A stretch of 64,000 bases of DNA from Paulinella micropora (Eukaryota > Cercozoa > Imbricatea > Euglyphida > Paulinellidae), in NCBI GenBank assembly GCA_019918135.1, contig WBZZ01001761.1, positions 70,001 to 134,000 on the forward strand, given 5' to 3'. Under the pieces are notes generated by a model. That model did no database searches. It had not been told where the DNA came from and was given only the letters and a program-made list of their open reading frames with translations. Positions 48,713 through 58,751 of this stretch are shown here, one piece after another. Position 1 is the first letter of the stretch; every line of letters starts with the position of its first letter. The position numbers and the translations under genes are program-made.

Positions 48713-51700
48713 TTAGCCAGATGGGAGTGTAGTTGATAAATATTCTGCTAATTGGTTTGCTTGGTCTTGTAATATATTAAGTAAAGTTTTATTTTCTTTT
48801 TCTAAATTAACTACCTTTTCTGATAATTGTTGAACCGCTTTAATTAATGGGGCGATAAACTCGGAATAACCTATACCATAACCGACATCACCACTATCAA
48901 CACATTTAACATCTTCTGGATTAACACTCACACCTTTCAATTCGCATTCTTTTCTTTGCTTTTGACACGGAACCATAATTGTTTCTTTTATAAAACCGCC
49001 AAAATCTAGCATATTCATTTCTGTTAGTATTTCCTCTAATTCCTGTGCTATCAAACCCGTTCTCTGTTTCTTGTTGTCGTCAATCATACGATAGCAGACT
49101 GGATTTAACTTATTAATAAATCTAAGCCTAAGCATTCCTTTATATCTTCTTTTTTTCTCCTGTCTGAATATTGAATTGGATTAGACAATACCCATAATTG
49201 TCCATCGCTTCCTCTCAAAGACATTAAAGCAGTATTTGAACTATTCTCCCATATACAACCATTCGTTGAACCATTACCAACTCTAAATCTTATAGCATGA
49301 GTAGTTATACCACCTCCTACTCCTCCTGTTGGCGCTGTTCCTCCACTTAATGATTTACTCGCACCAGATTGAGACATATAAATGCCCCAGTCTGAATTTC
49401 CTGTTTCCCATATAAATATTCCGCGTGTATTTGTCCCATCTGTTCCTCCTTGTATTCCTATCTTTGCTCCACCAGTTAATGTTGTGGCCGTTAGTATCCC
49501 AGAGTATGTAATACCCGCATTCGCCGTTATTGCCCCTGTGTTGCTTATGTCCATCGCCTCGCTAAATGCTATGGCTCCTCCAAGTGATACTCCTGATTTG
49601 TAGTTAAAAGCGAGTTTGTTGCTCATCTTGTATATTTGAAAGTTGGAGTTTACGTTGCTTGATTTCCAGCCACCTCCCTCCCAATAACTATCAAAACTTA
49701 AAGCAATATTGTCCTGACTATAATTCCATAATTGGAATGTGGGATAAATGATGTATGAACAAATGCTTGAATATGCGGACCATTCGTATTTCCGTCTGTT
49801 CCATATAATTCTAAGCCACCAGTTACTCCCACTCCTTTCGTTGTTCTGCCTATGATTATCGGTTTGCCAAGCGCTGTTGTTATTTTATCGCTTGCCGTTA
49901 ATGTTGTTGTAGACATGCCAGCAGTTGAAGTGATTGATGTTCCCGTTATTGTTCCACCACTTGTTATGTTGTTCGAGTTCATATCCAAAGCACCATAAAA
50001 CCGCATACCACCAGCATTGTTATAACGAACAATGTCAGTCGAAGCACTTTTATTATCCAAAAGTTTTGAAATATAAAGTCCCGCCCCTTTTCCATCAAAT
50101 GCTACATTAGTGAATACATAACCTCTTTGGTCTGCGGTTCCACTTGTAGCGGTATTTAGAGTAAATAAGAAATATTGATAATCACCTGATGTCTGTGAAA
50201 AGAATATATCTCCTCCATTTTGGTTTAATATCCTCGCCCCGTTATATGTAATATTTCCACCATTAATGATAACTTGATTATTAAAATCAGCCGTTTGTGT
50301 TAAAGTTAGATATTTTATCACAGTGCTCGTCTCGTTGAATGTTTTAATTCCTGTTATTGTTTGGTCTCCTGTTAGTTTCACACAATTGTCATCCAGATAT
50401 TGCCTATTTACCGCTTCATTCGCATTTTATGGTGCTCCTAGATTAACAATCCTACTACTATTACAATCTAAGCCAGTAGCATTAAATCACGAAACAATCG
50501 TCCCGTCAATAATAAAACTTATTTTTTTCGCTGAAATTTCAAAGTTGTAATATGTTGCCGTGTTCATATCCAAACTAGCAATAGAACCGATATTACTGGT
50601 AGAATTGAAAACAATGACTGTTCCCTTCGTTGTTGAATTGATTGAATTTCCAGTAATTTCAACACCACTGCTATATGTCTTAATTCCTGCTATGGTTTGG
50701 TTTCCTGAGGTTTTAACTGCCGAAGTATCAAGAACAGAAACATCCACACCATCAACAAGATTTACATTTGTTATATTTTGATTTCCAATATTTAGTCCTC
50801 CCGTCATACTAGCAGTGCCGTCTAATCTAATAAATGGTGATGCCACATTTCTCCATTGTCCACTGCTATAAATGAGTAGTTGATTATCTGATGCTGTTGT
50901 TATAATCACATCGCTATGTGTATCAATACTTCCACTCGCCGACACTTTCGCCGTGTTCGTATCGTGCTCTGATAGCAAAGTTGTGATAGACCTGCCATTT
51001 AGTTGATTTACATTTGTAATGTTTTGACTTTTCATATCAAGACCAGCACTCACATTTATTATACTGCTAAATGTTTTAATTCCTCCTATGGTTTGGTCTC
51101 CTGTTAGTTTAACCACCGAACCATCAACTGCGAGATTAGCGAGATTAATTCCATTATACGTAGAAATAGCATAACCATTCATATTTAGTGCACCCGTCAT
51201 ACTAGCAGTGCCGTCTAATCTAAGAAAGGGTGGTGTGGTGTTTCTCCATTGCCCCGTGCTATACATAATCAGTTGGTTATCTGCTGGAAAGCCTGTTATC
51301 GTCACATCGCTATGTGAGTCTATACTTCCAGCTGCTGTCACCTTATTATTATTATCATTATGCTCAAATATCCATTCATCAACACCTTTGTCATTTAGTA
51401 AATTAACTCCTGTTATATTCTTCCTTCCCATACTAATGTTGCCTGTTTCATCCACATTTATCGGAAATGTTTTATTTACCCAGTTTATTGAATTATACGT
51501 GAGATAACTATTCACTGCTATCGGTGCAGTTATGACTACATCTGAAAGTGTATCAATTGAACCAAGGGCTGTATTCTTCCATTTGCATTCTATATCGTTG
51601 TAAGTTAAGTATTGTCCGCTCGCTTGTGCAAATATGTTTGTGTCTATCAAATTATATAAACTGGTTTGGTGCGGATTGGAAGTATTAGAGCGGTGTTGAG

Positions 51701-51947
51701 TTGAGGCTTTGACTTCGTCGTTGTCCCTTATTCGTTGCTCTGTATAGTATAATTTTTTTCCTTCTTTGATGTCGGTTGTGCTTTTGGTAGCCAGTCTCGC
51801 ATCAAATCGGCCGTCAGTGTAATAAAGATTTACGGGGTCAGCATCTTCTGGCACTCTGTCTGTGTTTAAGCCCACTATGTTGGTATTGGTTAAGTCTAAG
51901 TTAAGTATATTGAGTGAGTCCACCGCAATTTCTGGCAAGCCTAACAA
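48713..51947 (-). pseudogene. PLV fibre protein with Peptidase_S74-type chaperone end, interrupted
   Basis: About 1,075 codons. N-terminal part: LYYTDGRFDARLATKST and LYYTEQRI, motifs of phage and giant-virus fibres. The shaft has repeats (GSIDSHSDVTIT / GSIDTHSDVIIT; RLDGTASMTGALN / RLDGTASMTGGLN; KLTGDQTIGGIKTF). The end is YSDRRKKEDIKECLGL and FINKLNPVCYRM, TGLIAQELEEIL, then a coiled coil, the intramolecular chaperone of endosialidase type that trimerises and cuts itself off. Interruptions: TGA 50487-50489 and TAA 50427-50429 in frame, and single-base shifts near 49720-49740 and 49110-49130. Confidence 0.85.
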
Positions 51948-52030
51948 ACTCTTGTACTGACTACCCGTTGTATATATTTATTAAATATTTAATTTGTGGA
52001 TATTAAAATATAAAACTTTTACTATAGAAT

Positions 52031-52549
52031 ATGCCGTCTCCCGAAGCAAGCCGTAAGAATTGGGGTAATGCTGTGGAAGGAATAAAAGCGAAAGCGAAAC
52101 AACGAAAGATGGAGCATGCTAAAAATGTTTTGGAACAATACCGAAACGCGGTTAAAAGCGAAGACGAAGATATGGAGAGAAAAATAGCAGAGATAGAAAA
52201 TAAGAATTTAGCAACCAATATCATTAATGAGAAGGAACAAGATGACACACCTGAGCAGAGTGATAGTGAAAGTGAATGTGATTTTACTGATATCATTGCT
52301 GAAAAGATGGCGAAAATGAAGATAAGAAGAAAGAAAGCGGAAACTAAGAGAGAAAAGAAGAAGAGCAAGAAACCAGAGCCCGAGAGTGAAGAAAGTGAAA
52401 GCGAGAGTAGTGAGGAAGAAGAAGAACCGAAACCGAAGAAAGGGAGAGGTAAGAAGTCAAACATATCTGTTAATGTTTATAATCAATCTGAAAAGACAAA
52501 TAAGAAAGAAAAAATTAATGATATTGAAAAATGCTTTTTAAAATTCTAA
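52031..52549 (+). CDS. Highly charged coiled-coil PLV protein, 172 aa
   Basis: ATG 52031 to TAA 52547-52549. Alternating Lys/Glu stretches, acid runs (PESEESESESSEEEEE) and basic runs (KMKIRRKKAETKREKKKSKK). No folded domain. It lies 7 bases before the integrase frame, which has no ATG of its own, so the two could have been one protein or be linked by frameshift. Confidence 0.6.
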   Translation: MPSPEASRKNWGNAVEGIKAKAKQRKMEHAKNVLEQYRNAVKSEDEDMERKIAEIENKNLATNIINEKEQDDTPEQSDSESECDFTDIIAEKMAKMKIRRKKAETKREKKKSKKPEPESEESESESSEEEEEPKPKKGRGKKSNISVNVYNQSEKTNKKEKINDIEKCFLKF

Positions 52550-52556
52550 AATATAG

Positions 52557-53608
52557 TTGAGTGAGGAAAATCAACTTGACCTTAAACATACAATTATCAA
52601 TAATCAAAATCGTAATATTCAATTAGAAGACACACCTAAGGGAGAAGTAGTTAAAACAAAAGAAGAAGAAGCACTGGAAATTCACCACCAGAAAAAGAAC
52701 CCAAAAATATGGAACACTATATGGGTTGATAAACCATTAGACCAAGTCTTTCTTGACTTAGCAGATATGAGTAAGATAAAAGATAAGAAAGGGACAGTCC
52801 GCCTTGCGGACGGCTCACACTACGTGTGGAGCAATAAGGGCTATGCTTGGATGCTTGTTTGGATTGATTGTCATAGCCGATATTTAATAATTATTCCACT
52901 AAAAAATAAAACAGCGAAAGAAGTTTATTATGCTTTGAAATCAATCAAATATAAACCCAAATCAATTACTACCGACAGCGGGGGAGAATATAAAGGAGCG
53001 ACCCGTGAATATTTTATTGAAAATGAAATTAAACATGATGTCGTTGAAGTTGGCGACCATAGAGCACTTGCGGTTGTTGATAGAGTTATAAGAAGTATAA
53101 GGAGATGGCTTGACCTTTTATTTGAAACCAATCGTAATTTTGATTGGGTTAGTTATATTGAAGACTTAGTCAATGCTTATAATCACAAAGTTCATAGAGG
53201 AATTCAGGCCAAACCAGCTGAAGTATTTTTCGGGAGAGACAAAAATACACAGAAAATCACTCGTGATCATTTAATTGACGAATTCAATGTTGGAGATAGT
53301 GTAAGAAAAGAAAACAAACGAAATGTTTTCTCCAAAGGTGGTAAGACTTTCAGCAAGATTATTTATAAAGTCAAGGGACGGAAGGGTTTTAAAATCATAT
53401 TAAATAACGATGAGTTAGTAAGTCCAAGAGATTATTGAAAACAGATTTTATCAAACCAATTGACGAAGAAAAAGATATGAAGGAGCAAACTAAAGAAGTT
53501 ATTAAAGAAAAAAAGACAAAATAACTGCTAAAACGTGAAGACATTCAACCAGAGAACATAAGAACTTCAAAGCGAGAAAAAAAGGCGAAGGTAATATTAG
53601 ATTTATGA
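52557..53608 (+). pseudogene. PLV retroviral-type integrase (rve), C-terminus interrupted
   Basis: The core in frame 52557-53438 has the first Asp in DQVFLDLADMS, the second in TTDSGGEYKGA, and HRALAVVDRVIRSIRRWLD at the third position, where Asp stands in place of the usual Glu. IQAKPAEVFFGRD closes the core. The frame ends TGA 53436-53438 after SPRDY. Shifted by one base it continues KTDFIKPIDEEKD..., has a TAA at 53522-53524, and ends REDIQPENIRTSKREKKAKV at 53608, a typical integrase tail. No zinc-binding HHCC domain and no ATG are seen at the N-terminus (in-frame TAG at 52554-52556). Confidence 0.82.
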
Positions 53609-53629
53609 GCAAAAAAGAAGATGACGCAG

Positions 53630-53712
53630 TGTATGTCAAACCATCAACCAGAATTGAACTGGCGACCACATTTTCAACGGCATGCTTACTAACCATTTGA
53701 CTACACACGCGC
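53630..53712 (-). tRNA. tRNA-like remnant, not a functional tRNA
   Basis: In minus sense TAGTCAAATGGTTAGTAAGCA resembles a D-arm region, and CCAG-TTCAATT-CTGG is a good T-arm with a seven-base loop. The anticodon stem and acceptor stem do not pair well, so this is at best a degenerate tRNA. It lies between the integrase and the right edge of the element. Confidence 0.2.
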
Positions 53713-53804
53713 CGTCTAAGAATTTGTTGAAAAAGAAAGTATTTGAAGTGTTATTTATTACATCAATTCTAGAAAATTCTATTTCCGCGAATATGTCCAT
53801 GCGA

Positions 53805-53919
53805 CAAAAAATCACTGTTTTGTCGCGACATTTTTTCACTTTTGGTTGCATTGTCGCAGAGGTTGCGACAGAATTTCACTTTTTTGTTGCGACAAAATTT
53901 CACTTTTTTGTCGCAGTAA
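53805..53919. repeat. GTCGC repeat block upstream of the last PLV ORF
   Basis: The motif TTTCACTTTTTTGT(T/C)GC is repeated three times (about 53833, 53873, 53898) together with TTGTCGCGACA (53819-53829, palindromic) and further GCGACA copies. It ends 10 bases before ATG 53920, so it may be a promoter or binding-site cluster. Confidence 0.7.
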
Positions 53920-54206
53920 TGAACTTAATTCCAAGCAGAATCAAAACTAAATCCGATTGGTTGGAGGAATATGAAATTCGTAGGCATTGTAAGAATAGAC
54001 TAAATAAGGATAAAATCGCTTGCGAAGAAAGAATTTCAAAAACTGATAAAGAAATCGCTTGTCTCGTTGAAAAGAAACAAACAGACATAATTAAGGTTGA
54101 TGCTATCAATGAGATGTTAAAACGAATGACTATTGAAAATAATGAAGTAGAGGAGGATAAACTTATTCGCTTTAGAAAAAAGAAATTGGAACAGAAAAAA
54201 AGTTGA
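53920..54206 (+). CDS. Small charged coiled-coil PLV ORF at the right edge
   Basis: ATG 53920, about 95 codons: NLIPSRIKTKSDWLEEYEIR ... KNRLNKDKIACEERISKTDK, ending KKKLEQKKS at the TGA that falls on the host junction (54204-54206). Its last codons may come from host DNA, so the gene could be cut. No family is recognised. An in-frame upstream extension to 53682 exists but runs through the repeat block and is less likely. Confidence 0.5.
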
Positions 54207-54852
54207 CGTAGTTGCCAGCCAAGTCGAGCTGCCGCAGTTGGGTCATCGTACCGATGACACCGCACACACCGATGCGCGCCTCATTTTGCAAGCACACCCC
54301 CCTCAAAACCAAGGTTTCCGGTTTTTTGGCCCGCAGCCATTCACTGATCGCCCCATCGCTGGCGTACTGACAGTTGCTCAGCCAGGTCTCGCACGGGGCT
54401 AAGGGGGGCGTGAAGCCAGCCCCAGAAGGCGAGGTTACGTTGTAAATGTTGCCCAAGCGCTTCAGCCCCCTGATGTGCACTGCTTCTCTTAGGTCCCGAT
54501 CCGTGACGATGTTTAGCAAAATAGTCTGCACGGTAATCCGGTGCTTCCTGACAAGCGGCAGAACAGCGGAGCCGCTGCCGTCGATGGTCAGGCATGAAAT
54601 CTCTTTCCATTCTTGCCACCGGGCCTCGGGTATCGGCGGTCTACCCGAGCGCACGCGCAGCGCGGGGAACGACGCGGGGCGAATGCCGTCTCTGGCTGTT
54701 CGGCAGACAAGGGACCAGACCGCAAATCGCCAAGACATATCATCGACCAGACCGACGACCAGTTCCCACACATCCTCGGGCAGGCTTAGCAACGGAGAGG
54801 TCTGCACAGACGGAACGTCGTGTTTGGCGCGCTTGCGCGGCGGCACGTTCAT
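54207..54852 (-). pseudogene. F-box protein gene, 3' end cut by the PLV
   Basis: ATG 54850-54852 (MNVPPRKRAKHDVPSVQTSP). F-box at residues about 24-60: LSLPEDVWELVVGLVDDMSW with SLVCRTARDGIRP. Leucine-rich-repeat-like segments follow, the last being TQLRQLDLAGNYVN. Then AT-rich element DNA gives a few foreign residues and a stop. F-box proteins link substrates to SCF ubiquitin ligases; LRRs usually bind the substrate. The repeat row is clearly incomplete. The 3' part was not found left of the element, so either the left flank was rearranged or the remainder is lost. Confidence 0.75.
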
Positions 54853-55210
54853 TTGCCTGAGGATGGGGGGGGGATAGGCAAGTGACTTATTTGCTGGTCA
54901 TTTTATAGTCTTGCGCTAACTAACAACGATTTCTCGGGGTTTTGTTTTTGGAGGCACAAAAAAAAGGGGTCCAAAGCCTTCCCCCGCGTCCTCACCCCTT
55001 CCCCCCCCCCCTTCCAACTACACACCCTCTCTCTCTCCCTCCCAATTTTTTTTTTTTTTTTGTTTTGTTTGCTATATGTAAAAAAACGGGACTAGCCTTT
55101 TCTTTCTTCAAAATCTTTAAAAACCCGCAAAAAAACAAGAGAAAGCCTTCGACCGGCAACGCCAGTCCATTGCAAATATCACTTTGTTTTTCCCTACTAG
55201 CTAGACGACG
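54853..55210. promoter_or_regulatory. Intergenic region between the F-box gene and surface gene 1
   Basis: Head-to-head spacing of about 360 bp with C-rich and T-rich runs (CCCTTCCCCCCCCCCTTCC, T16 near 55045). The last bases before ATG, CTAGACGACGATGAACGC, are the same as before surface gene 2 (58742-58759), so this leader is conserved between the duplicates. Confidence 0.5.
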
Positions 55211-58200
55211 ATGAACGCTTGCTTACTAGCGCTGGCGTTGACGGTGGTATCCTTGGCGGATTGCGCCTGGCGCGCACCGGAAGCGACGGACCTGTTGCTC
55301 GAGCTGTCCGTCGGCGCCGCCGGCGCGGTGTGGACGCTGCCGGCCGCGGGCTCGACAGCAATTGTCGCACGCCGCCGGCAATTGACGCAGGACGAGCCAA
55401 AATGGCTGGTAGACTGGGGCGACGGCACGCCGCCACAGGCTTGTTCAACCAGCTGCCCGTGCACGCACGTGTTTGCCAGCGCGGGCGTGTTTACAATAGC
55501 GGTGGAAGGCACGGTGCCGGGCTGGACCATGACGCCGGAATGGCGCGCACAGCAGGCGGGCGAGGTCGCGCTGCTAGTGATTTTACAGTGGGGCGGGCTT
55601 CGGCTGGACGCCACCGCCGGCTACCACTTCTACGGCGAATGGCAGTTGACTTCAGCGCCGCCGCTGTCGGCCCTTGACACGTCGTACGTGACGAGTTTCG
55701 AGTACAGCTTCGCCGGGCTCGTGGCCGCTACGTTCGATGTTTCGGGCCTGGACACACGGTCCGCGCTAGCGCTGCGCGGCGCGTTCGCGAACTCGCCGAA
55801 GCTCCAGTTTTCCAACGTGAGCGGCTGGGACCTGTCGCGCGCGCGCGACATCTCGTACCTGTTCAACGGCACAAACGTCACGACCATCCGGGGCCTCGAG
55901 CGCTGGAACGTGTCCGGTGTGTCGGAGGCGACGGCGGTGTTCGCGCGGTCGGCGGTGCGGGCCGACCTGTCGCAGTGGCAACTGAATAGCTTGCGCGACG
56001 CCCGGCAGTTGCTGGACGGCGCGCCAGCGGAGCTGTTGCGCACGACGCACAGCGCGTGCCTGAGCCGGCGCGCAAGTGCCGAGTGCGCCGTGTGGGCGCC
56101 GTCCGGGACGCGGTCCGCGTCACCGTCTGTGACCGCGTCGCTGACCGCCTCCGTCACACGGTCCCTGGCTGCCTCAAGCCCCAGCACCCCGACCGCGTCT
56201 GCCACGGCGTCAACCACCTACTCGCTGACCGCCTCCGTCACACGGTCCCTAGCTGCCTCAAGCCCCCGCACCACGACCGCGTCTGCCACGGCGTCAACCA
56301 CCTACTCGCTGACCGCCTCGCTGACCACCGCGGCGTCCGCCACACTTGCTACTGCTACAGCGTCACTCACCGTGTCGCCCACCGTGTCGCCCACCGTGTC
56401 GCGCAGCCTAACTCCCTCAGGGTCGCCCGACGAGTGCGGCCGCCCCAACAACGGGGGCTGTGGGCCCAACGGAGTTTGCAGCAATACGTCGGGCGCCCCT
56501 GTCTGCACGTGCGCGCCCGGTTACGTGCGGGCCGGCGCCCAGGAACTGACGTCGCCCGAGTACCTGTACGGCTGGCAGGTCCAGGTTAGCCAGGGGCCCT
56601 GCTGTCCGAGCAACGCGACGGACGGCCTGGCCTCTACGCCTTGGCGGAGCGATAGCGTCTACGGCCAGGCCGCTAGTGGTGCACCAACGGGTTCTGTAAT
56701 TTCCCGGGCAGCGTCCTCGCGCCGAGCACCGTGGCCGCCAACGGGGTTAGTTACGCGGGGCTTACGTGAACTTCAACCAGACCTGGGGCGCCCCGGCGCG
56801 GCTTTCTTCGGTTAGTGTGATCAGCACCCCGGCGCTCATCACTCCGTACAACCAGGGCGGCTGTACTGACGTGGCGGGCTGCCCGTCTTACTCTGCCGTT
56901 TCGGAGCTGGCGGTCCTGGGCTCTAGCAACGGCGGCAAAGACTGGAGCTTCGTGGCTGCGGGACAGTGGAGCGGTTGGACCCCCGGCCAGACCCAAACAC
57001 TGACCCTGGACCCGTCGCTGCCCGTTAGTTACAACGCGTACCGCTTCGTCATGCTGCGCAACTTCCATTGGTACTCGATCTACAACGTCATGTGCAGCTC
57101 GGCCGTTATTTTCGGCGACCTCCGGGTCACGCTGGACGTGCCGTCGTGCGAACTGCCGAGCCAGTCGCCCAGCCTGTCGCTGAGCAACACCCCCACACCC
57201 AGCCGCTCGCCCACCAACACCCAGAGCCCCAGCCAGTCGCGGACCAGCACCCCCAGCCCCAGCCCGAGCGGCAGCGCCAGCGCGACGCCGACCCCGACGG
57301 TATCGGAGAGCGCCTCGGGCTCGCGTTCGCCTTCCGCCAGCCTCACGTCGACGTTGTCGTCGACGCCGACGCCCTCCATGTCGCTGTACTCCAGCCCCAG
57401 CAGTACTTCGAGCGTCAGTGGCACGAGATCGCTCACCGGCAGCGTGACGCTCACCCCCTCGCTCACCGGCAGCGTGACGCTCAGCCCCTCGCCACCAGCA
57501 GCGTGTCGCTCAGCCCCTCGGCCACGCCGTCCCCCGACATCGACGAGTGCGCCCGCCCCGACAACGGGGGCTGTGGCGCCAACGGAGTTTGCACTAACAC
57601 CCCGGGTTCCTTCTACTGTACTTGCAATCAGGGCTACGTGCAAGCGGGCGCGAAGGTGCTGAGGTCGCCCGGCGGTCTGTACGGCTGGACGGTGAGCGTC
57701 AGCAGCTCGGGCACCGGCTCGGCCAACGTCGTGGCCGACGGCTCCGCCACCACTTATTGGAGCTCAAGCTACAACCAATATGGTACCACCATGAGCAGCG
57801 CTACCTGCACCAATACAGCCACGGCCTTTGCGCCGGTGACAGTAGCCAGCGGGAACAATTATGCGGGTGCTTACCTCACGCTCACCCAGTCGCTCGGCAG
57901 CTTCGCACCGCTCCTGTCGGTGGCCGTGACCGCCGCCACCACGGCCACCCCCCCCAACCCTGTCAGTGTGACGGTTATTATGGCTGTTTCACAGCTGGTG
58001 GTCCTGGGTTCCGCTGACCTGGGCAACAGCTGGACGTACCTAGCTGCGAGCGGCACGTGGAGCAGCTGGAATTCGGGCCAGACCCAGACCCTAACCTTGA
58101 ACCTGCCGCAAGGTTACAACGCGTACCGCTTCGTCATGCTGCGCAGCTACGAAAGGTATACCGGGGGTGGCTGGCCCTGTACCGGAGCGGCGACGCTGAG

Positions 58201-58240
58201 TGAACTCAGTGTCGCGCTGGACGTGCCGGCGTGCATTTAA
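55211..58240 (+). pseudogene. Surface gene 1: secreted PKD-DUF285-EGF-discoidin-like protein, frameshifted
   Basis: ATG 55211; signal peptide MNACLLALALTVVSLADCAW. PKD-like part KWLVDWGDGTPP...CTHVFASAGVFTIAVEG. DUF285/BspA-like repeats (LSALDTSYVTSFEYSFAGL, FSNVSGWDLSRARDISYLF, LERWNVSGVSEATAVF). A Ser/Thr/Ala-rich linker with two copies of ASVTRSLAASSP. EGF-like DECGRPNNGGCGPNGVC..., a discoidin-like module, a Ser/Thr/Pro linker, a second EGF-like module (DIDECARPDNGGCGANGVC) and a second discoidin-like module, TAA at 58238-58240. Frameshifts lie near 56675-56682, 56757-56762 and 57491-57500, the last two in or near short G/C runs. About 1,010 codons if read through. Confidence 0.8.
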
Positions 58241-58751
58241 CAAAGTCAGTCACCTGGCCGGTCAAACAAGACAAGGCACTTCCAACGTGCCTCCAACGGA
58301 AAGATATAGCAGGGAGGGGGTGTAGTGAAACGGCGGGTCGGAAACGTACCAGAGCGAGGTAGCAATGGGACCAACAGTAGACTCTGCACACTGGACCCCG
58401 CCCACCTGCCCCCTTCTCTATTCTCTCCGGTATTTACAGAGAAAATTTGCAAACAAGTGGGCCCTCCCTCCTTTCGTGCCGGCAACCCAAACAAAAGAAT
58501 GTAAATGACAATTTGCTGACTTTTTTTGTCCTCGCCTTCCTTGCCTTCTCTCCTGCTTCCCTCCCCGCCGTTCCCGCCGTTTCCCACACCCGAAAAAAAC
58601 CCAAGTTACAGAACGTACCTTGAAACGGGGAGAGCTTTTTTTAAAAAAAAGAATTATTAAACTAGAATATCTCTGCACTTTTCAGCATCACAACCAAAGA
58701 AAAAAAAGGAGACGCACATCCTTCTTTTTCTGTGTCCCTGTCTAGACGACG
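58241..58751. other. Intergenic region between the two surface genes
   Basis: No gene. Pyrimidine-rich with an A/T-rich part before the second gene. It ends in the shared leader CTAGACGACG before ATG 58752. Confidence 0.55.

Larger units (their letters stand above)
38850..54206. mobile_element. Integrated Polinton-like virus (PLV), decayed
   Basis: AT-rich block of about 15.4 kb with the Polinton/PLV morphogenesis set: double jelly-roll major capsid, penton, FtsK/HerA-type packaging ATPase and Ulp1-like protease, plus a retroviral-type integrase. From 40125 to 47784 all genes are on the minus strand; the flanking genes are mostly plus. No protein-primed polymerase, primase or helicase is seen, so the left end may be truncated. 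Terminal inverted repeats were not found. The right border is an abrupt change to GC-rich DNA inside an F-box gene at about 54206. Confidence 0.88.

Noticed and set aside
39955-48722. CRISPR-like array made of the repeated palindromes
   Set aside because: Spacing is irregular and follows gene borders, there are no uniform spacers, and the context is a eukaryotic virus.
52003-52464. Minus-strand ORF with many Ser and Phe
   Set aside because: Antisense of the Lys/Glu-rich coiled-coil ORF 52031-52549.
53682-53919. N-terminal extension of the last PLV ORF
   Set aside because: It would translate the tRNA-like sequence and the GTCGC repeats; ATG 53920 gives a compact charged protein.
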